A stretch of DNA of 64,000 nucleotides from Hanleya hanleyi (GCA_036873755.1 JAVTVY010006821.1:310001-374000), one strand, 5' to 3'; shown: positions 45,551 to 57,250, counted from the first letter of the stretch. The notes: generated from the sequence alone by a model not told the origin. Made by a program: numbers and translations.

Positions 45551-47790
45551 CTAATAATCATATCCTCTGTAGTGATAGCCATCAAGGGTGAAGTAGTCAT
45601 AGTAGTTGAAACTAGCAGGCCTGATTCTCTGCTTATTAGTCTCATAGTGGTCATGGCAGTTCCAGTCAGGCCTGATATTGCTCCAGGGAGAGTTATTCCC
45701 CCTTGCTAGATGATGGTTTTGGGCCCTCAGATGGGGTTCTTGGCTATGGGAATGGTTATTTCCACGGCCGCCGTGACTACGTGGATGGTCATCTTTTCTA
45801 GCATGGTAATGGTGGTTGTCAGCGACGGTACGGGTCATACGTCTCGAAGGGCGAGGCCCAATTGGAGTGGGCCTGCTGGAATGGGGATTACGATCACCAC
45901 ATTGATTTACCTCTCTAATGGCACTAATCATATTTCCTTCGAGCACTTTAGTCCCAGCGGTAGACAGGTGTAGGTGGTCCTCCAGGAAGAGTTTGTCATT
46001 GACATATCCCCTTGATGACATGTTGTTATGGTCGATAAAAGTGACATAAACTGATCCGAGGAATTTGTCCTCTAATTTAGAGTTAAAGAGTCCTCTTCGG
46101 ACATTCAGCCTTCTGTCACCCACTGGAGCCAATTTTGATATCAGAATGGAGGCGCTCGGATAGTTTGACATTAATAACTCAATTTGTTCTGTGTATTTTT
46201 CGGCACACACATCAGCAGACTCACTATCGCGGAGATTGTTAATACCCGTATGAATCACAGCTGTGTCTCCATCGGTGAATCCAGCCTTTGTTAGGGACGG
46301 GTTTATATCCTCAATCTTTGGAGCACGTACCATTGATGTTGGTGCCCCACCCTGTTGCTTATCAGTAGCGGCCGGAGGTGCTTGGTAATAGAGCTTCCAA
46401 CTATGATGACCTTGTGACTACTGCTATTGGTAGACGACTGTTCACATGACATAACTTGGGTCTGTTCTGAGGTAGTGGAGTTAGGTACAGACACGGCCTG
46501 AGAGTAAGATTTGGTCATAACTATAGCACCACTTTGTGGTTTGTTATGTGGGGGGATACTTTGCTGTAACACACGTAATAATTGTTTATTCTCGGCATCA
46601 GAGGCTTTGATTTCATTCATGGCCGAGGATATTTGACTGTTTATTTCATTTTGAAATTTAGACAGCCTGTCCTGTGTTATGGACTGAAGTTGTTCCATGT
46701 TTACAGCCCCATTACATGTAACTGCTACTTCATCCATGGATGATTTCTGTGATGGAATGCACTGCTGTAACGTGGATAGTAATTGTTTATTCTCAGCATC
46801 AGAGGCTTTGATGTTATTCATGGCTGAGGATATTTGTTTGCTTATATTACTTTCACACTCCGACAGTTTGTCCTGTGTTACTGTCTGAAGTTGTTCCATG
46901 TTTGCAGCACCATTACATGTGATTGTTACTTCCTCCATAGGTTTTGGTATCTTTTTACAGATATGATTAAAGTTCTCTTCTGAAAGCATGGTCAAATTAT
47001 TGCCTAGTTTGGGAACATCAACTGTCAGGTTGTTCACGGCACTTTGTAGGGTAGATTGAGCCATTTTTATTTCATGAACATCACAGGCTATGCTTTTACA
47101 GAACTCAGACAGATTTTCAATGGCATCTAATAGCATAGGATTTGCATTTGTCTGTGGTACTGTTGGTCCTGAGTTAGTGCCACCTGTACGGTCACTGTCA
47201 CCGTTGTCACTGTCACCTTCAGTTCGAGGATTTAGGTCACTGGGGTTTACATGCAAATGTAAATTGCTGATAAGATCTTCAGTTGCCGTAGCAAGGTGGT
47301 TTACCAGTGCTGAATCCGGCCCACAACATTTTTCACATTTGAATTTTCTACTCGAATTGAGATATTTGGACAGTTCATACGCTGGCAGATTTGTGCAAAT
47401 ATAGTGGACCCACATGTCACAAAAGTCGCATTGGATCATGGACTTGTCTTCAAGTTTGGCACAGATTAAGCAGGTAACAACAGGCACAGGAGTCCCAGAC
47501 TTACCAGAGGCAGAACCTGCATCAGACGTGGGGTGTTGTTGTTGTTGTTCTTCTTGCCCGCCATTTTCCCAAATAGAATTCGCAACAGGTTGATCGTTTT
47601 TGCCTGGGAATATATCGAAATCAGAGAATCCTGCGTTTATCATAACATCTTTAGCTTCCTCGTAAGTTTTACATTTTTGCTGCCTGCTGTTGCTTATGCC
47701 GGTTACAGCCTCTCGACACCGTTCCCAAGTCGTGAAGACTCCACAGATTTTGCCCTTTGTCACCGCGTAATAGCTTGTTTTCCGAGTCAT
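45551..47790 (-). pseudogene. LINE ORF1: viroplasmin/RNase H1-like, PHD, repeats, SGNH esterase
   Basis: Start chosen at ATG 47790 (the frame runs on upstream with no other ATG nearby). Residues ~6-50 (YYAVTKGKICGVFTTWERC, VTGISNSRQQKCKTYEEA) match the hybrid-binding fold at the N-terminus of RNase H1 and caulimovirus viroplasmin. Residues ~107-160 form a PHD-type C4HC3 finger (CLIC, CDFCDMWVHYIC, CEKC). Two ~68-residue direct repeats (CNGAANMEQLQ / CNGAVNMEQLQ, each ending KASDAENKQLL) look coiled. The esterase follows: GSSITKHL, then, after a one-base frameshift near 46380, HTGINNLRD and EDHLHLSTAG (Ser, Asn and Asp-His blocks). The tail is His/Arg-rich. ORF1 would bind RNA or chromatin in the family. 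Confidence 0.82.
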
Positions 47791-47999
47791 CGTCAATGAA
47801 TGAAGTGGGAAATGCCAGATTTTTCACTAGATTCCACAGTTGATATTCAATTAGCAGTGGCGGGACGATGTCATGCAACACGGGGTAACAACAATGACTT
47901 CACTGTTAATGGTCACTCAGTCCAAACCGAAAATCTTTCGAAATTTTTAGCACATCAAAACAGAGTCAACCATGTAGACCACCATCTTGCTAGGTTCCA

Positions 48000-48530
48000 A
48001 ATAGAGCCATGAGTGAATAGGTCTACAGTTCGGTTCTGCCTCTGGCTCATTTCTGTCAGTTTTTATTGACCTGGAAATCCTTCGCGATTTATCCATGTCT
48101 ATATAATGATGATACAAACGTTGCGAGTGTTGGGGGGGGGGGGGGGGTTCAGGTCCCGTCCTTGATCATTTAAACCTATCGGCGGCAAAGCTGCATATCA
48201 TCATGGTGATCTTGAACTTTGAAGCAGGTATGATAGGTCTAACGTTGGAGGGTGGATACGTGTCCCCACTTCGTGTAAACTGTCGAGAATCGAAGGTCTT
48301 TCATTATTAATCCACTATCTATGATATGAAAGAAATACAAGGAAATCGGCCTTCTTCATATGGCCCCAAACCGGGCCAATATGAGGAAGGCGAGCCAATA
48401 GGGGAAAGCCGGTTCAATATGGGTAAACAGGGCCAATACTGCCCTGACTGACTTTCAACATGGCGACGCTGAGGATGAATGAGCCTCGATTCGTGATCTT
48501 CTCCGAATGATATCGGAGACTTTACATATA
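48000..48530. other. Region beyond the LINE 5' end
   Basis: A G-run lies at 48131-48148, and a short repeated GGCCAATA motif at 48375-48440 (three copies). If the LINE jumped into the nanos leader, displaced nanos 5' sequence should begin about here; none could be recognised. Confidence 0.4.
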
Positions 48531-48539
48531 TGATATGAC

Positions 48540-48745
48540 GACTTTACAACGATTGATTAAGAATACTGATCAGCGATACGGATTTTATATTTTTGAAACA
48601 TCATGATTGCTTGTCGGCATCATTGAAAACTGTTGACCGCTTCTCTCTTGCAGGAAACTGGCCTATGTTTATGTATACTATGATTGTCTTTTGGAATTTG
48701 GTGCTAATACTGTTATATGGAATAGGGAATAGGTCTTTTTCTGAT
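48540..48745 (+). repeat. RT-element 3' fragment
   Basis: Match to 27300-27480 reversed: TTAAGAATACTGATCAGCGA, GCCGGCAT-like TGTCGGCATCATTG, ACTGTTGACCGCTTCTCTCT, GCCTATGTTTATGTATACTA. It encodes TVDRFSLAGNWPMFMYTMIV. Truncated at 48745 before the usual end. Confidence 0.8.
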
Positions 48746-48924
48746 TTTAAACGGATGTTCATTAGCTTCTGTGATAATTTGTGTATACGTACCGATACAA
48801 AAACCTTGAAATCTAGTGTGATGAGTCATGCTGAAATAGAAATAGTGACGCCAGCGTGACATCGACTTGCCAAGCACAAGCAGGCGACAAAATAGAGACC
48901 CAACACTTACAGCAGTGCACCCGT

Positions 48925-49228
48925 TTTTTTATTGATACAAATTTCCCCGCAAAAACTGCATGACAAATTAGTAAATGTTAAGCTGATGCGAGATCAAATA
49001 GCTTTTGCCCACTTTTCCTCTCGAAAAATCAGTAATTTTGAAGAAAATGACGAAAACATCACTTTTCTGGTACCCCACATGGCCACCATTTTTAATGTAC
49101 CCATAATCCTCTGCTCTGGGGTTACGAAAATAGGCTCAAAATGACCTCAACATGATAAACTATGAAGTCACTGCGTGCCAGTTCTCAATTGTTTGTCGAT
49201 CCGGCGGCATAATGCCCCAACCCTACCC
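48925..49228. mobile_element. MITE fragment, GC-hairpin/CRE family
   Basis: CCCCGCAAAAACTGCATGAC, CATCACTTTTCTGGTACCCC, CATAATCCTCTGCTC and a right end CCCTACCCAGG. The left half is missing. Same orientation as 30.4 kb. Confidence 0.75.
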
Positions 49229-49239
49229 AGGTTCGACAT

Positions 49240-51220
49240 CTCTGTCGTTGGCTCAATTTTCAAATTGTGTATTACTCTAGAAATCCTTCACAAACTAACG
49301 TTGGCAAATATAAATATAAATAGTGATTACATGGACACAGAATGAACAAGACCTCCGAAACACTAACTTTGTCTTAATTGCATGATGGTCTTGTGATTTC
49401 ATTATCCATACAATCGACGATTCCAGCGAGGGCCATCGCATCATTAACACGACGTGTATTACATGGTGATCCAGTCAATTGACTCTCTTATTAGTGATGT
49501 TCATGTAGCAATGGAACAGAACACTGGTCATTCCATTCTGTCCTCAAACGATTTTATAGATACAAGACATTTTATTTACCGTCGGTTATTTGCAATGATA
49601 AACATAATCTGGGTAAAATTATCTTGCGAACAAATAAAAATCATAGATGTGGAGTGCCAAACCAAATGCTCTTAATAATCATTTGAGGATCAGCTCTTCT
49701 TTCTAGGGGGTGGAAAGCCGAGGTTATCACACAACATTGTTTGCAATAACTTGACCCAAATAAGGAAATGCTTGACCTTTTAGAATGGTGTCCACAGTCG
49801 AACAATTTTGACCCTTTGCCTATCATGACCAGAGAATCTGCAGGACACCGATACAATCGGAAATCAGTTTTATACATTTTTAATTATCTGGGTCAGGATG
49901 ATCCATGCCATAATTATTCTCTATTATATCGCCTCTATTCCAGTTTTCGTTACACATATCACACGATAGTATCAAACTACCATAGTAACGTGCATAATCT
50001 CTCGAGCAACGTTTGGTGCAGCTTGGTTCCGATGCCACCTTACCCGGGATGGGAATTGCTAGCACACCAAACAGGTATAGCTTTATATTATATCATGGAA
50101 TCTTGCTGAAATCCTAGAGAATTTTCGATCCCTACGCCCGGCGTTATAGTATAACTGGAGTCTAACCCTTTTGAATCTAGCTTATCATGTGGCACGTCAC
50201 CGCCTGTCGTTATCTATTGCCCACATTGAGAGAGAGATTCTATCTATGTTCCGTACAATGGCGATAACAGTTTTGGTGATGAGGGCGTCAAATAAAATCA
50301 TTTATATTCCTGTTTTCACCACCTTTTATGATGATATTTATCTTGCTTCGTAGACATGATATAAGACTAACACAGAGATTATGTCGCCGTTCCTTCTAAT
50401 TCGAAACTTCAGGAAATGAATCCATCGTTCATTTTATCGCGAACGGGGCCAGTGCCGGAAATGACTTGTGATCGGGAACTGCCACGGCGCCACCTGCAGG
50501 TGTTGAACATGAGAATCTGTTTAGTCATCTTCCAGTGGTCAAACTATACCTGGATATAGCCAGTCAGTAAAACCATAGGTTTTAAGGATCAGCCATGTCA
50601 ATTTAGAAAATCTGCCTTGGTTTTAAATTTTACACCACTGCAACTTCAACTATTTATTAAATATACTGGGGATGTTAAAATATGTTGAGATGAACTGCAT
50701 TTGTCTTGGCATTCACCTCAGAAATTTGTTTTGCTGGAGTGAATTGAATGCACTTTAGGGTGAATAATGAAGGATATAATTGTATTAATCCCCAGGTAAT
50801 GAAAAATGAAATGACTTATTAACTTGTGCAAGCTGCACTGTGATTAATCAGTTGGTACAGATCATGGTGGTCATTGAATGTTTTCTCTGTATCTGCAACC
50901 TTGTGCTAGCTTCAGTGCAGACACTAAATACATTCATACCCCAGAATTCAGAGGATCCGGGGATCGTCTCAGCCCTGCTTATGTTGTAGATGGTTGTCAG
51001 ACTTGGCTGATGCGGCATTTCACATTGCTCCTGTCACTGGTTAAGCGGAGTTATATGTATTGCAACCTTCATCTTGAGCCAATTTCCTGATAGAGTAATC
51101 ATCATGACAAACACAAAGTTAATGCTGCATTCATTATCTTGCGTCAAGCGACATTCTCACTTGAAATCGCTTGTCTCCAAATATAAAGCGCAATTTCTAA
51201 CTTTGGCTGCCCGAATTCCG
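49240..51220. other. Intergenic, nothing supported
   Basis: The longest frame (49768-50109, 113 codons, plus) contains no recognised motif. No repeat ends were recognised. Confidence 0.4.
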
Positions 51221-51490
51221 TTAAAGGTCAACCCAAACGCTCTGAGGTCAAAAATATAAAAAATAGTCCTTTCGATTCTGAAAATAATGATATTTTTTTC
51301 ATAATTTTGTGCAGTCTGGTTGGCGAGATATTGCCGTTTGAAAGGTGAAAATCGCTCTCCTGTCAATTCCAGCTGTGACGTCACGGAGAGAAGCCGTCTT
51401 GTATTCTGTATGTTAAAGCCGTATACCACAGTCGTAAGTAGCTGCTGATTTCTGGAGATTTTCGGAGTATCGGGGCATCATTTGTTAAAT

Positions 51491-51838
51491 ATGCCGCGAC
51501 GTTGTGTAGTGGGAGGTGCAGTTTTACTACAGATGACGGTGTTAGTATTCATTTGTGGCCTAAAGACGAGAAAATCGCTGCAAATTGGACGAAATTTGTA
51601 CGCAACACGAGAGTGTGGAAAGAGGGCCCGAGCCAGTACTCGTATAATTTGCTCGGCACATTTTGACAGAAATTAGACATCATTCGAGGACATCTACAGC
51701 GTAGCAGTTGAATTCGGGTACAAACCAAAACTAAAGAGGACAGCTATTCCAACTATCAAACCTAAGAACAATCAGAATGTGACGGCAAAGAAATCGGACA
51801 AGGAGAATCTATCACGGACATCGGCTGAACGAACCTAG
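51491..51838 (+). pseudogene. THAP-domain ORF, frameshifted
   Basis: ATG 51491 starts MPRRCVVGG, the classic THAP N-terminus (C5). After a one-base loss at ~51516 the next frame gives C10 and SIHLWPKDEKIAANWTKFVR, then NTRVWKEGP, matching the THAP core with its invariant Trp and Pro. A second shift near 51645 leads to ICSAHFDRN, the C-x2-H of the C2CH zinc site. Beyond it a Lys-rich tract continues (YKPKLKRTAIPTIKPK). Two shifts and a stop at 51836 kill it. THAP domains bind DNA in transposases and host factors. Confidence 0.75.
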
Positions 51839-52450
51839 CCTGCAAGCGAGGCAGCGGGCAGGGAGACGGCTGTACATGCCCTGATCGCTCTCCCGTGGCA
51901 TTTGTTGCTTGAGCACCTACAGGTTAGACTGGATGAGTCTCTATTTCATATATACTATTTAATAATAATAAAATGATCTTTCATAAATATATATACGTTT
52001 GATAAATAAATAAATAAAAAACACCAATTGGAGTGAATGGCTGTAGATACAGATGTGATAATAATACTTTCATAATCCCTTGACATTTGAGATTGTGGGA
52101 ATATCATTCGACTTCAATTTAATTGAGGTAATTTGTCGAAAATTGAGCACTTTTCGCCATGAATGTCCAAAGGTTTTTTATCAAACTATATAATTCTGAA
52201 ATTAGTATTTCATGGGGATTATGGGAAAACAAACAAAATTCAAATCGGACGTATATCAGTAGAGTTATCAACAGTTTACTGTCCATACTGCCGAATCCCG
52301 GAGTATCCCTTCGAAAAGGCTGCCTCGGTCAGTAACAACAATAACAACACAGATGTGCTCGTTCTTTACATCACAGAATCGTTCTACATTCAATACAGTT
52401 TGAAATATATGGACATTTGGTCTTATAGATGACGATAATAAGGTTTCCAG

Positions 52451-52729
52451 TCAAGTTGCATACCAATCTGTATTCAACAAACGACCTCTCCGAATCCTGT
52501 CGTCGAGTTCCACGTTGTCAGAGTGGTTGTCACTGTCAGAATCGGAGCCGTACGGCTCAAATTGATAGGGCTGAATTCCGCCGTTGGTCTGCAAACAACT
52601 GTTAATTTGCCCGTCATCATCGTCCTCTATGTCTATTTCATCTTCTTGGCGAAAAATATTTCCATCTAAGCAGCTGATATCGCTCGAATCGACGTCTGAA
52701 CCGGAGCTCTGACTGCACTCGCTTTCCAT
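52451..52729 (-). CDS. Acidic ORF like the N-terminus of P2X7-tail-like proteins
   Basis: 92 codons from ATG 52729. Ser/Asp-rich (SQSSGSDVDSSD, EDEIDIEDDDDG), then IQPYQFEPYGSDSDSD and RGRLLNTDWYAT. The IQPYQFEP...NTDW pattern is what I associate with invertebrate proteins annotated as P2X purinoceptor 7-like, where NTDWC begins a Cys-rich zinc module. Here the Cys is Tyr and a stop follows five codons later, so the zinc module is absent. It faces the THAP ORF inside the same inverted repeat. Confidence 0.5.
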   Translation of the reverse strand: MESECSQSSGSDVDSSDISCLDGNIFRQEDEIDIEDDDDGQINSCLQTNGGIQPYQFEPYGSDSDSDNHSDNVELDDRIRRGRLLNTDWYAT

Positions 52730-52939
52730 GTTATCCGCTGTTTTTTCTCAGGCAACTTCCCTGCGTGACGTCATCAACCCAGCTGTAAAAGTGTGAAAAA
52801 GCCCACTTTGCTCCCATATTACGTGTGTTTCTGATCAGATTAGAATTTTTTCAATATTTTTTTCATACAAAGTGAAGTATGAACTATGATTTTTAAGGAT
52901 TTTTAGACCAAAAAAAATTCCGTTTGGGTTGACGGCCTG

Positions 52940-53800
52940 TGACGGTCTCGATATTCGATTAGAATAATTAATTAAGTTTCTGCATTTACATGTGTTATAT
53001 CATCTGCGAACTAAATACCTTGACACTCTTTCCCACTCAGCAAGTCAATACCAAGACATGGTTTGCTCCTTCTATGTAAATGATTAACTATTTCATTCTT
53101 AGGAAATATAATCTCATCTGCCATGTTTTTTGGCCAAGCCTTTTCGAAGGTTGCTGATTTTATTAATTTCTTTAAAAAAATCAAATTCCGAAGGTGATTT
53201 AAGTGAGAAATTTCAGGGCTAGTTCACTAAACAAGGCCTGTGTGTGAGAGAATGATGTCGGATTCACGTTATTTTCTTTTATTGACCGCCAAGTTAAAGT
53301 CAATATGAAAGGTATCTGAGTATCAAAATCATACTCAAATCCCCTTCAGCAAATCAAGGCCTTAACTTTTGAGAACGAGGTCAAATAGATGGCATTTATG
53401 GTCAGTATCTGCTAATATATGACGTAATTCCATTCGTAAAACTGATTGACAAAGTAACGTAAATTGTGAAGTGTAGAATCAGTAAATTCTACCAGAAATG
53501 GACTCTGGCTTGAGAGAATGATGTCAAATGCAATATGTTTCTCCCATTGTCTGCTGATACAAATAAGTATTGAATTTACGGGAGTTATTAATGCTAATCT
53601 AAAGGGTTTCTGTGTGCCGAAGAGGATGGGAACATCAATACCAGCGAAGCAAGGCCCTGGCTTGCGAGAATGAGGATAGAGAGACTGTGCTCCGAAAGAG
53701 GATCATTCAAGCTATGTGCTAAATTTCATGCTTGTAACCGAAAGTGTACAATATCACTGCACAACTATGACGTATTGTTCGTGAACAGGGTTGTCTAACT
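52940..53800. other. Intergenic, nothing recognised
   Basis: No motif-bearing frame, RNA gene or repeat end was seen. Confidence 0.4.
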
Positions 53801-53805
53801 CATTA

Positions 53806-55545
53806 AGGATAGCTATCCCCTTAGAGGGTCAAAATTGGTCATTTTTTTTTATTTCTTCATTTAAATACTCACTATTCCCTCTAACATTTGGTGAAAAGAT
53901 GAAATAAAAATTATAAATAGAAGTGCTTCAATATTAGGATTAAAGATTCCGAGGCCCTGGAACAATTAAACAGATTGCCTTAGCTTGGGCTTGGCTACTA
54001 TTATTTTTGTCTGTTAAATTTCCCTTTCCAAAACTCATTTCCGCAGTATTATGGTAAGCTAATTATCTATTAGTCTTACTTATTTACATTAACCGTACCA
54101 GGCCTGGGGGGGGCCATTATGGCCCCCCCTACCAAAAATTCTGCACAATCTCCGGAACGGCAAAAAATGGAGAGCTGAAACTCCGTGACTTTATAATTTA
54201 TCTTATTGGGGTCATTTTGAGCCTATTTGCATAACCCCCCGAGCAGAGGATCATGGGTAAATTCAAGATGGCGTCCACGTGGTGTACCAGAAAAGTGATG
54301 TTTTTGTCGTATTTCTTCATAATTTCTGCTTTTCCGTGATGAAAAGTGGCCAAAACTATTTTATTTCATATCACATTAATATTTGCTAATTTTTCATGCA
54401 GTTTTTGTGGAAAAATTGTAAAAATAAAAAATTCGCAAAATCTGACCGAAAAATCGACCCAAAAATGCCGTTTTTGAAAATGACGTCACTGTGACGTCAT
54501 CAAAGCGGCCATCTGGGATTTTTTTTTACATTTTCTGGTAGAGCTTGACTCAAGGGTATATAGTGTAATAAGTTTCAGCTCCCTAGCTCAAGGGGTAAGA
54601 AAAATAATTAGGGGGGGCCATTTCGGCCCCCCCCAGGCCTGGACAGGTCCGAAAAAGCCCAGGCCAGATAGGGTTAATGTACCCCCTTCTGATCAAAACC
54701 ATGCAAACATCCTTATTTTTGTTTCTAATTATGACAGTGACACTTCACTCGGACACCCGCCGTGAAGTAATCTACACAGGTGCGAACAAGTTTTAGCAGG
54801 TTTTTTAAGTTTAAATTGGACTTTAAACCGACTTGATGAAAACACTTAGTGTAATAGTTATCCAGAATAAACAGGAATTCGAGTAGGTCTCATTAGACAG
54901 ATTAAAAATGTATTTGACAATGGAATTCAAGCAACAAATAGGGATTAATTCATCAGATGTATAGCTGGACACATTTTGCCCGATTTCTAGCCTTTCATTT
55001 TTGTACAAAATCCGAAATTCAAACGTTTGTTTCTCGAAAAGTATCCATGCTACGCTTTTGAAATTTGGCATGCTTGTTACTTATAAGGTGATATAGAAAA
55101 TTTATCTCACTTTTTGTAAGTTTGGCTTCGTCTTTTAATTATCCAACTTTTAAGACAAACGACCGTGAAACGGTACATTTTTTTCAATTTATTTTAGTAA
55201 AACAATTATAAAAACAAAACCAGGCAAAAATAAAAAAAATGAGATAGACTTTACTAGTTCGAATTGTCTCCTACCAAGGTATACCATCAAAGTTGAAACA
55301 AGACCAACAGTTTTCATGAAATTTCAATTGAAAAATGGACGCTATTGTTTTCATTTTAATTTTTTAAAATTGGACTATTTTCTACACAGTAGCAGCGTCA
55401 GTTATACAAATCATATAGTTGGAATCCCTACGATGTATGCTTTCATAAAATATATAGTTTATTATGGTTATCTTGTATATTTATTGATACAGACGACAAA
55501 TTGTCATGGGGGTGCAAAAACTGCCTCTAAGGGGATAGCTATCCT
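53806..55545. mobile_element. TA-flanked DNA transposon, 22 bp perfect TIRs
   Basis: TIRs 53806-53827 and 55524-55545 are perfect (AGGATAGCTATCCCCTTAG and onward), with TA on each outer side (53804-53805, 55546-55547), as for Tc1/mariner-type elements. The terminus holds its own small palindrome, GGATAGCTATCC. Without the nested MITE it is about 1.15 kb. No transposase was recognised. Confidence 0.85.
54093..54673. mobile_element. TTAA-flanked MITE nested in the TA element; best family copy
   Basis: TTAA at 54089-54092 and 54674-54677. Ends CCGTACCAGGCCTGG and, reversed, CCCTATCTGGCCTGG. Just inside each end sits a G-run/C-run palindrome around GGGGGGGCCAT and ATGGCCCCCC. The interior carries TGACGTCACTGTGACGTCAT, a doubled CRE-type palindrome. 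Copies or fragments: 16.2, 22.9, 30.4 and 48.9 kb. Confidence 0.88.
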
Positions 55546-55549
55546 TAAA

Positions 55550-56680
55550 TACTAAATAGTCATTTTCTGCACAAAGTCAGTTTTGAGTATTATCAATGAT
55601 TCGGTATAGCTAAGGCAGTAAGTGCAACTCCAGGGATTGGCGGGTATTGCTTCGATTCCCAGAGAGGGTTAAATTAATCTTCCTGTCGAAACATATTTCC
55701 ATATATGCGAATTGCTTGGGGGCTAAAGTTAAACATCCTACCAAATTGTCATTTCCGGGAGTTAAACATCTTTATGCGGCGGAAGTTTTAAGAGAATTAA
55801 AGTCTGAACGGAAATCAATGAAGCAATAATTCATAGAGTCGTCTATGAACTGTATGCATATTAGTTGAACCTCTGACAAGGCTGTGGTTCATCGTCCTTG
55901 GTATACAAGCAATTTCAAGGATACTATAACATGTATACTGTTCAGTGAAACTGATTAGAACTGAAGGCAGTCGGTTGAACGGTTGGCCAGAATTGAAATA
56001 GTTGTGGTGCCTTAAGATAAATTGACAACTCACGGGACCGGATCAAGGATCAAGGACTGTCTGAACAAAAATCAACGAAGTAATAATTCATTCCAGTGAG
56101 AAGTAGCAAATGCATTACAAAGTGCCTGAAGGCAGGGTTGTCATGAGACATCGGGGATAGAAAAGTGTGGCAGAGATCTCACTGTCTTAGCGCATGCGTA
56201 TTTCAAAAATTTCAAAAAGTCACAAGAACAACAACAACAACAACGCGAGCCTCCCGTAGACCTGCGTGCCGCAGGTAAAAACAAAAATGGTCTGACCAAA
56301 TTCATATTCCTACCCTCATTCCGAATCAGACATGTATGTTTTATAAAGCTTCTCTTGTGATTTCCTACACGAGGGATGAACCCTAATTTTCGAAGCTGTG
56401 TTACTTAAAACACATATTTGTTAGGCTGACTTTCCCTTCGTTGGTTATGATTTCAACCCACAGACATAACCTCTGCAGCTTGTTTCTTGGGTAAATTCGA
56501 AATGGTGATCATGAGTCATTTGAAACAAATACATTTTCGGCATTTTTCATATTTGCAGAAATCACTTATAGCGCATATAGCATTCTTTAGCTCTCTTACC
56601 TACAAGGGATATGATTTATGGGATGTTTCTTTGTTTATAGAGTTGCTTGAATTTCCCAGTAATAATATGTATTGACATTT
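55550..56680. other. Intergenic with a short MITE scrap
   Basis: At 56487-56530 a GGGTAAATTCGAAATGG-type piece of the CRE MITE may remain. A (CAA)n run is at 56228-56243. No gene was supported. Confidence 0.4.
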
Positions 56681-56689
56681 GCCAACAAA

Positions 56690-56820
56690 ATATATCAACA
56701 GCATTTTGGCATTCCAGTGGGTACTATTGTACTGATTTGTCTGACCTGAATCTTATTAGTAGGACTATATGCTTCTCATTCACCAAACGCTATATGGACG
56801 ATTTTCTCGTTATATATATG

Positions 56821-56874
<54 letters not shown>

Positions 56875-57250
56875 GGATATATATCCAATAACACTTGATT
56901 TGAAGTAAACTACAGATAGCCCGCACGGCACGTCACATTAGGCCTATATCCCCATAACAACGAAGCGGACCTTCCCTCTCGTCATCTTTATACAACAAGT
57001 GAGACGATTACAATTTCGACATCGTGAACTATCTGGCCTCTTTGGACAGTAATATTCCAGTGGGGCCTGCATACGGCGTATACACATCTCGCGCAATAGC
57101 ATTTGCTAGATCTTTTTTGAAATGTGACGTTTATAATCAACGTCCCAAAACATTATGGTAGAAACTTATAAAACAGGGCTTACCACCAAACACCTTCACT
57201 TAAATTTTCTCAGATTTGGCGATAGAAAAATACGAGCATAGCGTGCAAAA
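56690..57250 (+). mobile_element. RT-element remnant with (GA)n expansion
   Basis: Plus-strand frames give FTKRYMDDFLVI (RT palm box with YMDD) near 56780-56815. A GA microsatellite follows, then, across several shifts, decayed versions of the RRLYDKRDDYNF, YSSGACIR (from NIPVGPAYGVY) and LRFGDR blocks of the 27.9-28.3 kb element. Non-coding now. Confidence 0.65.
56825..56869. repeat. (GA)n microsatellite
   Basis: About 22 uninterrupted GA dinucleotides, inside the RT remnant right after the palm box. Confidence 0.98.

Larger units (their letters stand above)
39988..47990 (-). mobile_element. CR1-like non-LTR retrotransposon, near full length
   Basis: Minus-strand order: ORF1 (47790-45551), a ~1.6 kb spacer with tandem repeats, ORF2 (endonuclease and RT, ~43900-40370), and a 3'UTR ending in an (ATTCT)n tail at 40008-39988. 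ORF1 with PHD and SGNH esterase domains is known from CR1/L2-type LINEs. The 5' end is not fixed; no target duplication was found, so ~47990 is an estimate. Frameshifts in both ORFs mean this copy cannot move by itself. Confidence 0.88.
51227..52933. mobile_element. Inverted-repeat DNA element carrying THAP and P2X7-tail-like ORFs
   Basis: A 13 bp inverted repeat, GTCAACCCAAACG, lies at 51227-51239 and 52921-52933. It is followed on both sides by a similar A/T-rich stretch (GGTCWAAAAAT) and, ~150-180 bp in, by TGACGTCACG boxes (51372-51381 and, reversed, 52763-52772). Two convergent ORFs lie between: a broken THAP ORF rightward and an acidic ORF leftward. THAP-bearing two-ORF transposons exist (for example ISL2EU-type with a THAP transposase); the family here is not settled. 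No target duplication was confirmed. Confidence 0.6.

Noticed and set aside
56647..56898. RERERER repeat protein
   Set aside because: It is translation of the (GA)n microsatellite.
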